From an uncultured Lacibacter sp. (lineage in GTDB: Bacteria > Bacteroidota > Bacteroidia > Chitinophagales > Chitinophagaceae), in assembly GCF_946479605.1 (NCBI RefSeq), contig NZ_CAMLGT010000229.1, positions 1 to 6,137 on the forward strand: DNA of 6,137 nt, given 5' to 3'. Position 1 is the first letter of the stretch; each line of letters opens with the position of its first letter. The notes beneath the pieces are model-generated. The model had not been told where the DNA came from, did no database searches, and was given only the letters and a program-made list of their open reading frames with translations. Below are positions 1-6,043 of the stretch, one piece after another. Position numbers and translations under genes: made by a program.

Positions 1-28
1 AGAGGGTCGCTTTGCGACCCTCTTTTTT
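1..28. terminator. Intrinsic terminator hairpin at left edge
   Basis: A perfect 10-bp stem (1-10 AGAGGGTCGC with 14-23 GCGACCCTCT) closes a 3-base TTT loop and is followed by a run of T to position 28. On the plus strand this is a textbook rho-independent terminator, so it would end a plus-strand gene lying left of the window. An A-run precedes the stem when read on the minus strand, and the hairpin lies about 20 bases past the stop of the minus-strand peptidase gene. It could therefore also end that transcript, but the bases that would form the minus-strand U-tract are outside the window. Confidence 0.85.
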
Positions 29-43
29 ATACTACTCAGGAAA

Positions 44-2209
44 TTATTTTGCTCCCGGAGGACATTTCTCGTTTAAATACGCTGTGTACAATTTCATTAA
101 ATGCTGAAATGTACCTGCTCCTTCGCTGATGCTGTGTGTGCGATTAGGATATGGCATAAACTGAAACAGTTTGCCATGTTTGATCAACTCATTCACCAAC
201 ACTTCGGCATTGCTGTAATGCACGTTATCATCACCTGTGCCATGGATATACAATAAATTTCCTTTCAGATTTTTTGCATAAGTGATGGGTGAGCCTTTGA
301 TAAAATCATCTCTGTTCTCCTGCGGAATACCCATATAACGTTCCTGGTAAATATTATCGTAGAACAATTGATTGCCAACTGCCGCAATGGCAATACCTGT
401 CTGGAACAGATCAGGATACTGGAACATTAAATGCAATGTGGTTGAACCGCCACCACTCCAGCCCCACACTGCAACACGACTTGCATCAAGGTAAGAACGT
501 TCGCTCAACAATTTTTTCACACCCATTGCCTGATCACGAATGTTGATGCGGCCGATCTGTTTGTAAATACTCTTGCGCCATTCTGCACCTTTCAAGGTTG
601 GCGTACCACGGCTGTTGAACGATACATAGAAATAACCCTGTGCATTCATATCGCCGCCAAAAAGAAAATTGCTGCCGGCATAAAAATCATCTTCTACCGT
701 TGTGGTTGCAGGCTCGCTGTACACATATAATACAACAGGATACTTTTTTGCCGGATCATAATTCTTTGGCTTGCTCATCCAGCCATCCATCGTTACACCA
801 TCTTCGGTAGTAATGGTAAAGAACTCAAGATTGTCTTTATTAACGGGCTTGATCGTTTTCAACAACTCATCGCCTGCAACAGGTTTGTGTGTAGCAAGAT
901 TTAAAAATTGAGTAGCTGGAGCAACTGTTCTGCTGGTAAAATTGTGCACAGCATAACTTCCGTTAGGCGAACATTCGTAACTGTTTGTGCCCTCGTAACC
1001 TGTGGGTGTAACACGAACAGCTTTGCTTTTGCCATCCATTTTTACTTTATACAGGTAACGTTGAATTGGATTGTCAGGCGAAGCAATAAAATACAATTCA
1101 TTCTTTGCCTCATCTACTGCATTGATGGTTGCAATATCGTAGTTGCCAACAGTGAGCAAGGTTTCTTTTCCATCACGTGTTACTTTGTAAATATGCCGCC
1201 AGCCATCTTTTTCACTCACCCACAAAAATGCTTTCCCTTTTTCAATAAACTCCCACCCACGTGGATCATCATCGTTCCAGCGGCTTTTGATATCGATCCA
1301 TGCTTTATCTGTTTCTGTATAAAACTGTTTTGCTTCACCGGTTGCTGCATTACAGAAATAAAGTTTGCTTTCGTTTTGTTTTCGGTTGAGTTGCTGCACA
1401 ATCAATTCATTTGATCCGCTCCATTCCATACGTGGCAGGTAATTGTTAGCTGCATCGCCGGGAATATTCATCCAGATTGTTTTTCCATTTTCAATATTCA
1501 CTACGCCAATTTTTACAGGCGAAGGTTGCTCTCCTACTTTTGGATATTCAACAGGGATTACTTTGGAATATATATCATCAGTAGTATTGAGCATGTAATA
1601 ATCTTTGATCTGGTTTGCATCCACCTGCCAGTAAGCAATGCTCTTGCTATCGGCACTCCAGCGGAAACCATCCCGGCAGCCAAACTCTTCTTCATACACC
1701 CAATCGAACGTACCGTTGATGAGTTTTTTTGTGTTGTTGGTTGATGTGAGAACAGTAGCTGCACCCGTTGCTACATCTTCCACATAAATATTGTTAGCAT
1801 GCACATACGCTACTTTCTTTCCATCGGGCGAAAGTTTTGCATACAGCAATGATTGTGCAGGTTTGTCTTTGCCGACCTGTTGTAGTTTACCGGCAGCCAC
1901 ATCGTACAGCCAATAATCGCCACGGGTGTTATAACGCCACACACGTGCAGTGTTGGTGAAGATGAGCACCTGCTGTTCATTGGTACTGATGGTGAAATCT
2001 TTGATGATGACTTTAGCTGCTTTCAATGCATCGGCAGGCACAATTACTTTTTGTGCACCGGTTTTAAAATTGGTACTTACAATAGCGTTGTTATCGTTTT
2101 CATAAAGACCATTGTTATCGGCCGTCCATTTTATTTTATCGGCCTTAAACTGCGCCTCTGCTAAAAATCCAAAGAACAAAAAACAAAATCCAAGAAAATA
2201 TTTCTTCAT
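44..2209 (-). CDS. Secreted dipeptidyl peptidase IV-type serine peptidase (family S9B)
   Basis: This 721-residue protein is a prolyl oligopeptidase-clan exopeptidase that probably removes di- or tripeptides, often after proline, from the N-termini of peptides outside the cytoplasm. Residues 1-19 form a signal peptide (MKK, hydrophobic core, AEA before QF) without a lipobox, suggesting periplasmic release. Residues about 40-450 are the beta-propeller. They include DWVYEEE at 169-175, whose Glu174/Glu175 match the pair that binds the substrate amino terminus in DPP-IV. Residues about 455-715 are the alpha/beta hydrolase domain. The triad is visible: Ser585 in GWSGGGS, Asp660 in HGTGDDNVH, and His692 in NRTHS. 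Tyr497 in VYSEP fits the oxyanion-hole tyrosine. The residue after the nucleophile is Gly rather than the Tyr of human DPP-IV. Length is normal and the frame intact. Whether it is a dipeptidyl or a tripeptidyl peptidase cannot be settled here. The gene stands alone, divergent from the S4 gene, and likely serves protein or peptide scavenging. Confidence 0.93.
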   Translation of the reverse strand: MKKYFLGFCFLFFGFLAEAQFKADKIKWTADNNGLYENDNNAIVSTNFKTGAQKVIVPADALKAAKVIIKDFTISTNEQQVLIFTNTARVWRYNTRGDYWLYDVAAGKLQQVGKDKPAQSLLYAKLSPDGKKVAYVHANNIYVEDVATGAATVLTSTNNTKKLINGTFDWVYEEEFGCRDGFRWSADSKSIAYWQVDANQIKDYYMLNTTDDIYSKVIPVEYPKVGEQPSPVKIGVVNIENGKTIWMNIPGDAANNYLPRMEWSGSNELIVQQLNRKQNESKLYFCNAATGEAKQFYTETDKAWIDIKSRWNDDDPRGWEFIEKGKAFLWVSEKDGWRHIYKVTRDGKETLLTVGNYDIATINAVDEAKNELYFIASPDNPIQRYLYKVKMDGKSKAVRVTPTGYEGTNSYECSPNGSYAVHNFTSRTVAPATQFLNLATHKPVAGDELLKTIKPVNKDNLEFFTITTEDGVTMDGWMSKPKNYDPAKKYPVVLYVYSEPATTTVEDDFYAGSNFLFGGDMNAQGYFYVSFNSRGTPTLKGAEWRKSIYKQIGRINIRDQAMGVKKLLSERSYLDASRVAVWGWSGGGSTTLHLMFQYPDLFQTGIAIAAVGNQLFYDNIYQERYMGIPQENRDDFIKGSPITYAKNLKGNLLYIHGTGDDNVHYSNAEVLVNELIKHGKLFQFMPYPNRTHSISEGAGTFQHLMKLYTAYLNEKCPPGAK

Positions 2210-2227
2210 AATGTTGAGTTGAGTATT

Positions 2228-2235
2228 CGAATATA
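2228..2235 (-). promoter_or_regulatory. Possible -7 box for the peptidase gene
   Basis: On the minus strand this reads TATATTCG, one mismatch from the Bacteroidota -7 consensus TAnnTTTG. It lies 18 bases upstream of the peptidase ATG. It overlaps the 10-bp palindrome TATTCGAATA (2224-2233) in the 57-base spacer shared with the divergent S4 gene. I see no properly spaced TTTG -33 element (the nearest TTTG is too close), and I could not find a convincing box for the S4 gene on the other strand, so the call is weak. Confidence 0.3.
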
Positions 2236-2266
2236 GTTAAAACACAAATTGTAAATTGCAGCAGTT

Positions 2267-2653
2267 ATGGAAGCGAAAGAAAAACTCCGCATCGATAAAT
2301 ATCTATGGGCTATCCGGCTGTTTAAAACACGCAGCCAGGCGGCAGCTGCCTGCGAAAGCGGCAAAGTGAAATACAATGGCGACAGCTGCAAAGCATCGAA
2401 GCTGGTGAGTGTGGGTGATGAATATGAAGTAAAAACGGAAGCGAAACGCTGGCGCATTAAAGTAACCGGCATATTACACAACCGTGTGCAGTACAGCGAG
2501 GCGATAAAGTATTACATTGATATCACTCCTGCTGAAGAACTGGAACGCATCCAATATTTAGCTTCCTCTTTCCATACTGGTAAACGTTTGAGCAAGGTTG
2601 GACGACCAACCAAGAAAGAACGCAGAGACCTGGATGATTTTATGGAAGATTAA
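2267..2653 (+). CDS. hslR: Hsp15-like S4-domain RNA-binding protein
   Basis: This 128-residue cytoplasmic protein resembles Hsp15 (HslR), a heat-shock protein that in E. coli binds 50S subunits still carrying a peptidyl-tRNA after premature dissociation and helps recycle them. The S4 domain covers about residues 7-60: LRIDKYLWAIRLFKTRSQA, then SGKVKYNGDSCKASKLVSVGDEYEV. This follows the Hsp15 pattern (LDKWLWAARFYKTR, GGKVHYNG, KPSK) closely. The basic tail GRPTKKERRDLDDF at 112-125 matches the RRPDKKERRDLLRF tail of E. coli Hsp15, which separates it from RluA- or tyrosyl-tRNA synthetase-type S4 proteins. Length is close to E. coli's 133. The ATG at 2267 is the natural start and no Shine-Dalgarno is present. 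It is divergent from the peptidase gene and its stop overlaps that of the convergent lipoprotein gene. The heat-shock role is known from E. coli and is only inferred here. Confidence 0.88.
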   Translation: MEAKEKLRIDKYLWAIRLFKTRSQAAAACESGKVKYNGDSCKASKLVSVGDEYEVKTEAKRWRIKVTGILHNRVQYSEAIKYYIDITPAEELERIQYLASSFHTGKRLSKVGRPTKKERRDLDDFMED

Positions 2654-3615
2654 TTATCCGTTGCAGGTAAATCGTCGTTGCTATAATAGCTGTTCTGAAT
2701 TTCGAAGTACAATACTTGTTTACCTCCTGCAATTTTAAAGCGTGTAATTTTATCCGGCATGCCATTTAAGCGGTAAAGTGTTTCCTCAATCCATAAGTCT
2801 CCCTGCTTTTTCTTCCGGAATATTTTTTTGACCATTATTCCTGCAGCATTATATACTCTCTCCAGTTCATATTTTTCGAGATCATAATAATTGTCTTTTT
2901 TCATCCTGACAATTGCTTTGGTCCGCTCATGCCCGGTTAATTTAAAATCACTTTGCAATACCGGCAATCCATTCATAAGAACACGCTTGGTAAAGGTATT
3001 ATTCAGTGTATCCATTCGAAATTCCCAATCATCCTGTGGCGCATATACACTTGCATGGTCTTCGAATAAGTAAATTTCATTGAAAAAAAACCTGCGGGTA
3101 AAGCTGTCTTTCAACGACAGGTTCTTTCCATTAAAATCGTAACTCATTGTAAATATCTTGGGAGCAGGATTCTCATCCGGCCAAATATGAACAACTTGTT
3201 CTTTCAGAATTTCAGACATATAGTCAATATTCTCTTTGTACTTAAGACCAACGCCTACCAGTTTCTGAAAAGTCTGCACACTATTCGTTGCAGGCAATGT
3301 AGTGGTAACCGTTTGCCCGTTAACATCATTTATCAATAAAGCATCAATGCCTTCCTGCTTCGCCTTTTCTCTCAGTTTTGAAAGCATAGCACCTGCACTC
3401 TGCTCAGGCAAATCCTGCACTTCTACCAGTTTCACTTTATAGTAAGGCTTCACAGGCTTTTCCTGGCCGAAGAACACATCTACTTCATGGTTATGAGGTT
3501 TAAGAGGGATGGAAGAAAGTGAGTTTTGCTGTGAAGTAAGATATTGCCCGCTATAGAAAGGAGCACAAGACGAAATTATGGTTGCCACACACAGGATGAA
3601 GTAAAAATGTCGCAT
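2650..3615 (-). CDS. Hypothetical lipoprotein, unknown function
   Basis: I do not recognise the family of this 321-residue protein. The N-terminus is a lipoprotein signal: a short basic start (MRH), a hydrophobic stretch (FYFILCVATII) and SSC with the candidate lipidated Cys at 17, a relaxed lipobox of the kind common in Bacteroidota. The mature protein begins CAPFYSGQ and is expected to be anchored in the outer or inner membrane. Residues about 57-98 combine a strand-like segment (YYKVKLVEVQ) with LREKAKQEGIDALLINDV. This recalls the helix and G-x-DA-hydrophobic strand of small DUF4156- or YbjQ-like envelope domains, but only as a pattern. Residues about 155-310 are rich in aromatic and charged residues with alternating hydrophobics, suggesting a beta-rich domain with short strand-turn repeats (for example YNAAGIMVKKIFRKK and YRLNGMPDKITRFK). 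No catalytic motif is visible. It is transcribed divergently from trmD and ends tail-to-tail on the S4 gene. Confidence 0.8.
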   Translation of the reverse strand: MRHFYFILCVATIISSCAPFYSGQYLTSQQNSLSSIPLKPHNHEVDVFFGQEKPVKPYYKVKLVEVQDLPEQSAGAMLSKLREKAKQEGIDALLINDVNGQTVTTTLPATNSVQTFQKLVGVGLKYKENIDYMSEILKEQVVHIWPDENPAPKIFTMSYDFNGKNLSLKDSFTRRFFFNEIYLFEDHASVYAPQDDWEFRMDTLNNTFTKRVLMNGLPVLQSDFKLTGHERTKAIVRMKKDNYYDLEKYELERVYNAAGIMVKKIFRKKKQGDLWIEETLYRLNGMPDKITRFKIAGGKQVLYFEIQNSYYSNDDLPATDN

Positions 3616-3762
3616 AGGTTGTGTTTAATTAAAAGTAATTCTGGATCACAAAAAGAAATTGTTAATTAAGCAGAACTATAAATATCTAACATGAAACTGA
3701 ACAGTTAAACTTCAGTTATCAGGGGTATTGCTGACCACCGTCAGGACTTTAAACAGCCAATG

Positions 3763-3798
3763 ACTTTCATACTTCTAACTTCGTACCTCGTACTTATC
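3763..3798 (+). repeat. Imperfect heptamer repeats upstream of trmD
   Basis: Four consecutive 7-base units read ACTTCTA (3771-3777), ACTTCGT (3778-3784), ACCTCGT (3785-3791) and ACTTATC (3792-3798). They are preceded by an 8-base relative, ACTTTCAT (3763-3770). The last unit runs directly into the -7 box of trmD. The array occupies the region where a -33 element would lie, and no TTTG is present there. Its function is unknown. It could be simple-sequence drift, or a dispersed promoter-proximal element. Confidence 0.6.
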
Positions 3799-3802
3799 TT
3801 TG
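3795..3802 (+). promoter_or_regulatory. Bacteroidota -7 box for trmD
   Basis: TATCTTTG is a full match to the TAnnTTTG -7 consensus of the Bacteroidota primary sigma factor. It ends 5 bases before the ATG at 3808, so a start site at the usual distance would fall on or next to the A of that ATG and give a leaderless or nearly leaderless mRNA. It lies inside the reading frame that would result from the upstream ATG at 3760, which argues for the 3808 start. No TTTG -33 element is seen at 17-23 bases spacing. Confidence 0.6.
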
Positions 3803-3807
3803 CTCCC

Positions 3808-4485
3808 ATGCACATTCACATTATTTCCATTGTTCCTGAGTTGCTCGATAGCCCGTTGAACCATTCCATTATGAAACGGGCGAAGGAGAAAGGATTATTG
3901 ACTGTTACTGTTCATCATCTGCGCAAGTGGGCTGTGAATGAATACGGTCAGGTAGATGATTACCAATATGGCGGTGGTGCAGGCATGGTAATGATGTGCG
4001 AACCATTGGAGAAAGCCATCAACGAATTACAGCAGGAAAAAAAGTTTGACGAAATCATCTACCTCACACCCGATGGTGTAACACTTAAACAGCAAACCGC
4101 CAACCGTCTTTCGCTCAAAGAAAATTTACTACTCATCTGCGGCCATTACAAAGGCATTGATGAGCGCATTCGCCAGCATTATGTAACCATGGAAATTTCT
4201 ATTGGCGATTATGTATTGAGTGGAGGAGAATTAGCTGCAGCGGTTTTGGTAGATGCCATCGGCCGTATCATTCCCGGTGTGCTGAATGATGAAACATCCG
4301 CACTTACAGATTCATTCCAGGATCAGTTGCTGGCTCCGCCGGTGTACACACGCCCGGCTGATTACAATGGCTGGAAAATCCCGGATATTCTTTTAAGCGG
4401 CGACTTAAAAAAAATTGAAGAGTGGCGGCATGAACAGGCGTTGCAACGTACAAAAGAAAGAAGACCTGATTTGCTGGATGAATAA
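3808..4485 (+). CDS. trmD: tRNA (guanine-N1-)-methyltransferase TrmD
   Basis: TrmD methylates N1 of G37, next to the anticodon, in tRNAs with G at position 36, using S-adenosylmethionine. The modification prevents +1 frameshifting and TrmD is usually essential. From the ATG at 3808 the protein has 225 residues, beginning MHIHIISIVPELLD as the family does. Starting at the in-frame ATG at 3760 would add 16 unconserved residues and place the -7 box inside the gene. Family motifs are all present: YGGGAGM at 54-60, CGHYKGIDER at 111-120, the trefoil-knot cofactor loop SIGDYVLSGGE at 131-141, Arg153 in GRIIPGVL, Asp168 in TDSF (the expected general base), and the C-terminal PPVYTRP, LLSGDLKKIEEWR and RRPDLL segments. 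Length is normal and the frame intact. The gene is not in the rpsP-rimM-trmD-rplS cluster seen in many bacteria. Its neighbours are a divergent lipoprotein gene and a convergent membrane protein gene. Confidence 0.97.
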   Translation: MHIHIISIVPELLDSPLNHSIMKRAKEKGLLTVTVHHLRKWAVNEYGQVDDYQYGGGAGMVMMCEPLEKAINELQQEKKFDEIIYLTPDGVTLKQQTANRLSLKENLLLICGHYKGIDERIRQHYVTMEISIGDYVLSGGELAAAVLVDAIGRIIPGVLNDETSALTDSFQDQLLAPPVYTRPADYNGWKIPDILLSGDLKKIEEWRHEQALQRTKERRPDLLDE

Positions 4486-4490
4486 AACAA

Positions 4491-4529
4491 GTAAGGATTG
4501 CCAACCTTTTGAAGGTTGGCAATCCTTAC
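4491..4529. terminator. Perfect 18-bp hairpin between convergent genes
   Basis: The arms GTAAGGATTGCCAACCTT (4491-4508) and AAGGTTGGCAATCCTTAC (4512-4529) are exact reverse complements around a TTG loop. The hairpin starts 5 bases after the trmD stop and also lies exactly 5 bases from the stop of the opposite-strand membrane protein gene, filling 39 of the 49 intergenic bases. Read on the minus strand it is followed by TTGTTTTATT, a passable U-rich tract, so termination of the membrane protein transcript is plausible. On the plus strand the tail AAATCTTAACG has no U-tract. There it may act as a 3' stabilising or transcription-collision barrier rather than a classical terminator. Confidence 0.7.
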
Positions 4530-4534
4530 AAATC

Positions 4535-5986
4535 TTAACGTGGATAATTGTACCGGAACAACACTGTTTTGCGTATTCCTCCCCAATGGTCCTTCTCTTC
4601 TTCTGTTCGGATCTTTTCAAAACGAATGTCTTTCTCAATTGCTTCCAGTGTAGCATTACCTTCTACCACTGCAAACCAATCATCCCATATCAACAGATCG
4701 CCTGTTTTAAATTGATTTAAACGGAATGCATCATTGAGATGAATATGTTGTTTCGGATCGAACCAATCCTGTTTCAACTGTACACTTACCCAGGGCAACA
4801 CATGATAGAATGTATACTGTTTGTAATTGGGGTATTGTTGCTTAATGAAATCAACCATTCTGAGTTGAGCACGCTGATCGGCTTTTAAGGTCCAGTCACG
4901 CTCCCATTTGTAAGCATAAAAATTTCCGGTGTAAGGAAAAATGATCACAGCTGCCAGTAAAGCAAATTGAAAGTATTTTGAAGCGGCCCATTGTTGTAAA
5001 GGTGAAGTGATGTATTGTATACCACGTAATGCAATGATGGCAATGAATGGTGCCACACCTGCAAAGGGTCTGATCAACCCCATTGAATTAAAAATACCCA
5101 ATGCCCAAAAGATCGTATGCCCAATAAATACCGAAGCAAACACTGCAAATACGAGCCATAGTTCATTTATTTCATGCGCTGCCAGTTTTTTGCGGAGGTA
5201 ACGAACAAACAAGATGAATCCAAAGAAAACACCTGTCCATAAAAGATATTGAATAACCCGACCGGTTATCTCCGGCATTACGTTAAAGAAATGTCCCCAT
5301 CTGCCGCTACCGTACGCACTGGTTAATGTTGCATACGAAAGTTTGGTGAACACCCACAGCACATCGCCATGCACAAATGAACCGGCAATACCATACACAA
5401 CATGACCAACAGCAAGCAACGGAATCAATTCATATTTTTCAATGACAAAGAGGTACATCAGAAACACACAACATACAACCAACCCTTCGGAACGTACAAA
5501 AGGTAAAAACGATAAAAGGATCAATCCTGCATAATACTTTTTACCTGCAAGTAATAACATCGACAGTAACAATACGCAGGCAAACAATGGTTCTGTTAAG
5601 CCGGACATGGAAATAAGAATCGCCAATGGAATACTTGCGTAGATCAGCGAAGCCATCCACGCTTTTGGAATAAACAGTTTAACTGCCAATCTGTACAGCA
5701 AATAAAAATTAAGTGCAGTAATTGCAATATTTACGATCTGTACGGCTTTAAAACCAAGTTGTGCAAACGGCGCCATCACCAATACATAAACCGGCTTGGC
5801 CCATTGATGAAAAAAATGTTCGGGATGTTTGAAGGCATACTTTGCAAAAAGATAATGCATTACACTGTCGCCTTCATCAGAAGTAGTACTGGATGCAAAG
5901 CGGGCAATGAGTAACAGGATAAAGAAAGCAACGGCAGCAAGCTGCATGGTTGTTTTTTCATTCGACAAAACAGAACGAAGATTCAT
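4535..5986 (-). CDS. Multi-pass membrane protein, GT-C glycosyltransferase-like
   Basis: This 483-residue inner-membrane protein has about ten hydrophobic segments in residues 14-352 (for example 14-31, 82-105, 109-128, 131-147, 170-181, 244-263, 278-296, 340-352), followed by a soluble, probably periplasmic, tail at about 355-483. The layout and the acidic first-loop motif SDEGDSVMHY (Asp37, Glu38, Asp40) fit GT-C enzymes, such as the PMT/ArnT-like family 39 group, that move a sugar from a polyprenyl-phosphate donor. GLTEPL at 129-134 and RSEGL at 165-169 resemble loop motifs of mannosyltransferase-like relatives. Donor and acceptor are unknown. The chosen start is the ATG at 5986. The open frame continues to a TTG at 6031, but a -7-like box sits between the two and the extra 15 residues add nothing conserved. 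It ends convergently on trmD across a hairpin. A non-enzymatic GT-C relative cannot be excluded. Confidence 0.8.
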   Translation of the reverse strand: MNLRSVLSNEKTTMQLAAVAFFILLLIARFASSTTSDEGDSVMHYLFAKYAFKHPEHFFHQWAKPVYVLVMAPFAQLGFKAVQIVNIAITALNFYLLYRLAVKLFIPKAWMASLIYASIPLAILISMSGLTEPLFACVLLLSMLLLAGKKYYAGLILLSFLPFVRSEGLVVCCVFLMYLFVIEKYELIPLLAVGHVVYGIAGSFVHGDVLWVFTKLSYATLTSAYGSGRWGHFFNVMPEITGRVIQYLLWTGVFFGFILFVRYLRKKLAAHEINELWLVFAVFASVFIGHTIFWALGIFNSMGLIRPFAGVAPFIAIIALRGIQYITSPLQQWAASKYFQFALLAAVIIFPYTGNFYAYKWERDWTLKADQRAQLRMVDFIKQQYPNYKQYTFYHVLPWVSVQLKQDWFDPKQHIHLNDAFRLNQFKTGDLLIWDDWFAVVEGNATLEAIEKDIRFEKIRTEEEKDHWGGIRKTVLFRYNYPR

Positions 5987-5992
5987 GATGGG

Positions 5993-6000
5993 CAATGATA
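5993..6000 (-). promoter_or_regulatory. Candidate -7 box for the membrane protein gene
   Basis: On the minus strand this reads TATCATTG, one mismatch from TAnnTTTG. It is followed by 6 bases (CCCATC) and the ATG at 5986, the same layout as at trmD (TATCTTTG, 5 bases, ATG). No convincing -33 TTTG is seen upstream, and the sequence beyond 6043 is unreliable. It supports the 5986 start over the TTG at 6031. Confidence 0.45.
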
Positions 6001-6043
6001 AAAAATATTTTCGGCTGAAACTAAGGTTCAATAAAAAAGTTGC

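Noticed and set aside
908..1414. 168-codon open frame on the plus strand inside the peptidase gene
   Set aside because: It lies wholly antisense to a well-supported conserved gene. Its Cys- and Phe-rich composition is that of an antisense frame, and it has no family resemblance.
3624..3669. Two TTAATTAA palindromes (3625-3632 and 3662-3669) upstream of the lipoprotein gene
   Set aside because: They are simple AT-rich palindromes in a non-coding spacer, likely by composition. The nearby minus-strand TACTTTTA (3630-3637) is too weak to call as a -7 box.
3731..3744. Short inverted repeat CTGAC-CACC-GTCAG in the divergent spacer, with AACTG-AA-CAGTT at 3695-3706
   Set aside because: Five-base arms are expected by chance in about 190 bases. 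There is no T-tract or clear operator-like placement.
3760..3807. In-frame ATG at 3760 as the trmD start, adding 16 residues
   Set aside because: The added residues are not part of the TrmD family, and the extension is made of the heptamer repeats and the -7 box. The ATG at 3808 gives the conserved MHIHIISIVPELLD start.
4304..4720. Several overlapping open frames of 70-100 codons on both strands around the palindrome
   Set aside because: They are shadows of trmD and the membrane protein gene that stay open through the hairpin. None has recognisable motifs, and both real genes explain the region.
5987..6031. TTG at 6031 as start of the membrane protein, adding 15 residues
   Set aside because: A TTG start is less likely than the ATG at 5986. 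The 5986 ATG has a -7-like box just upstream, and the extension approaches unreliable sequence.
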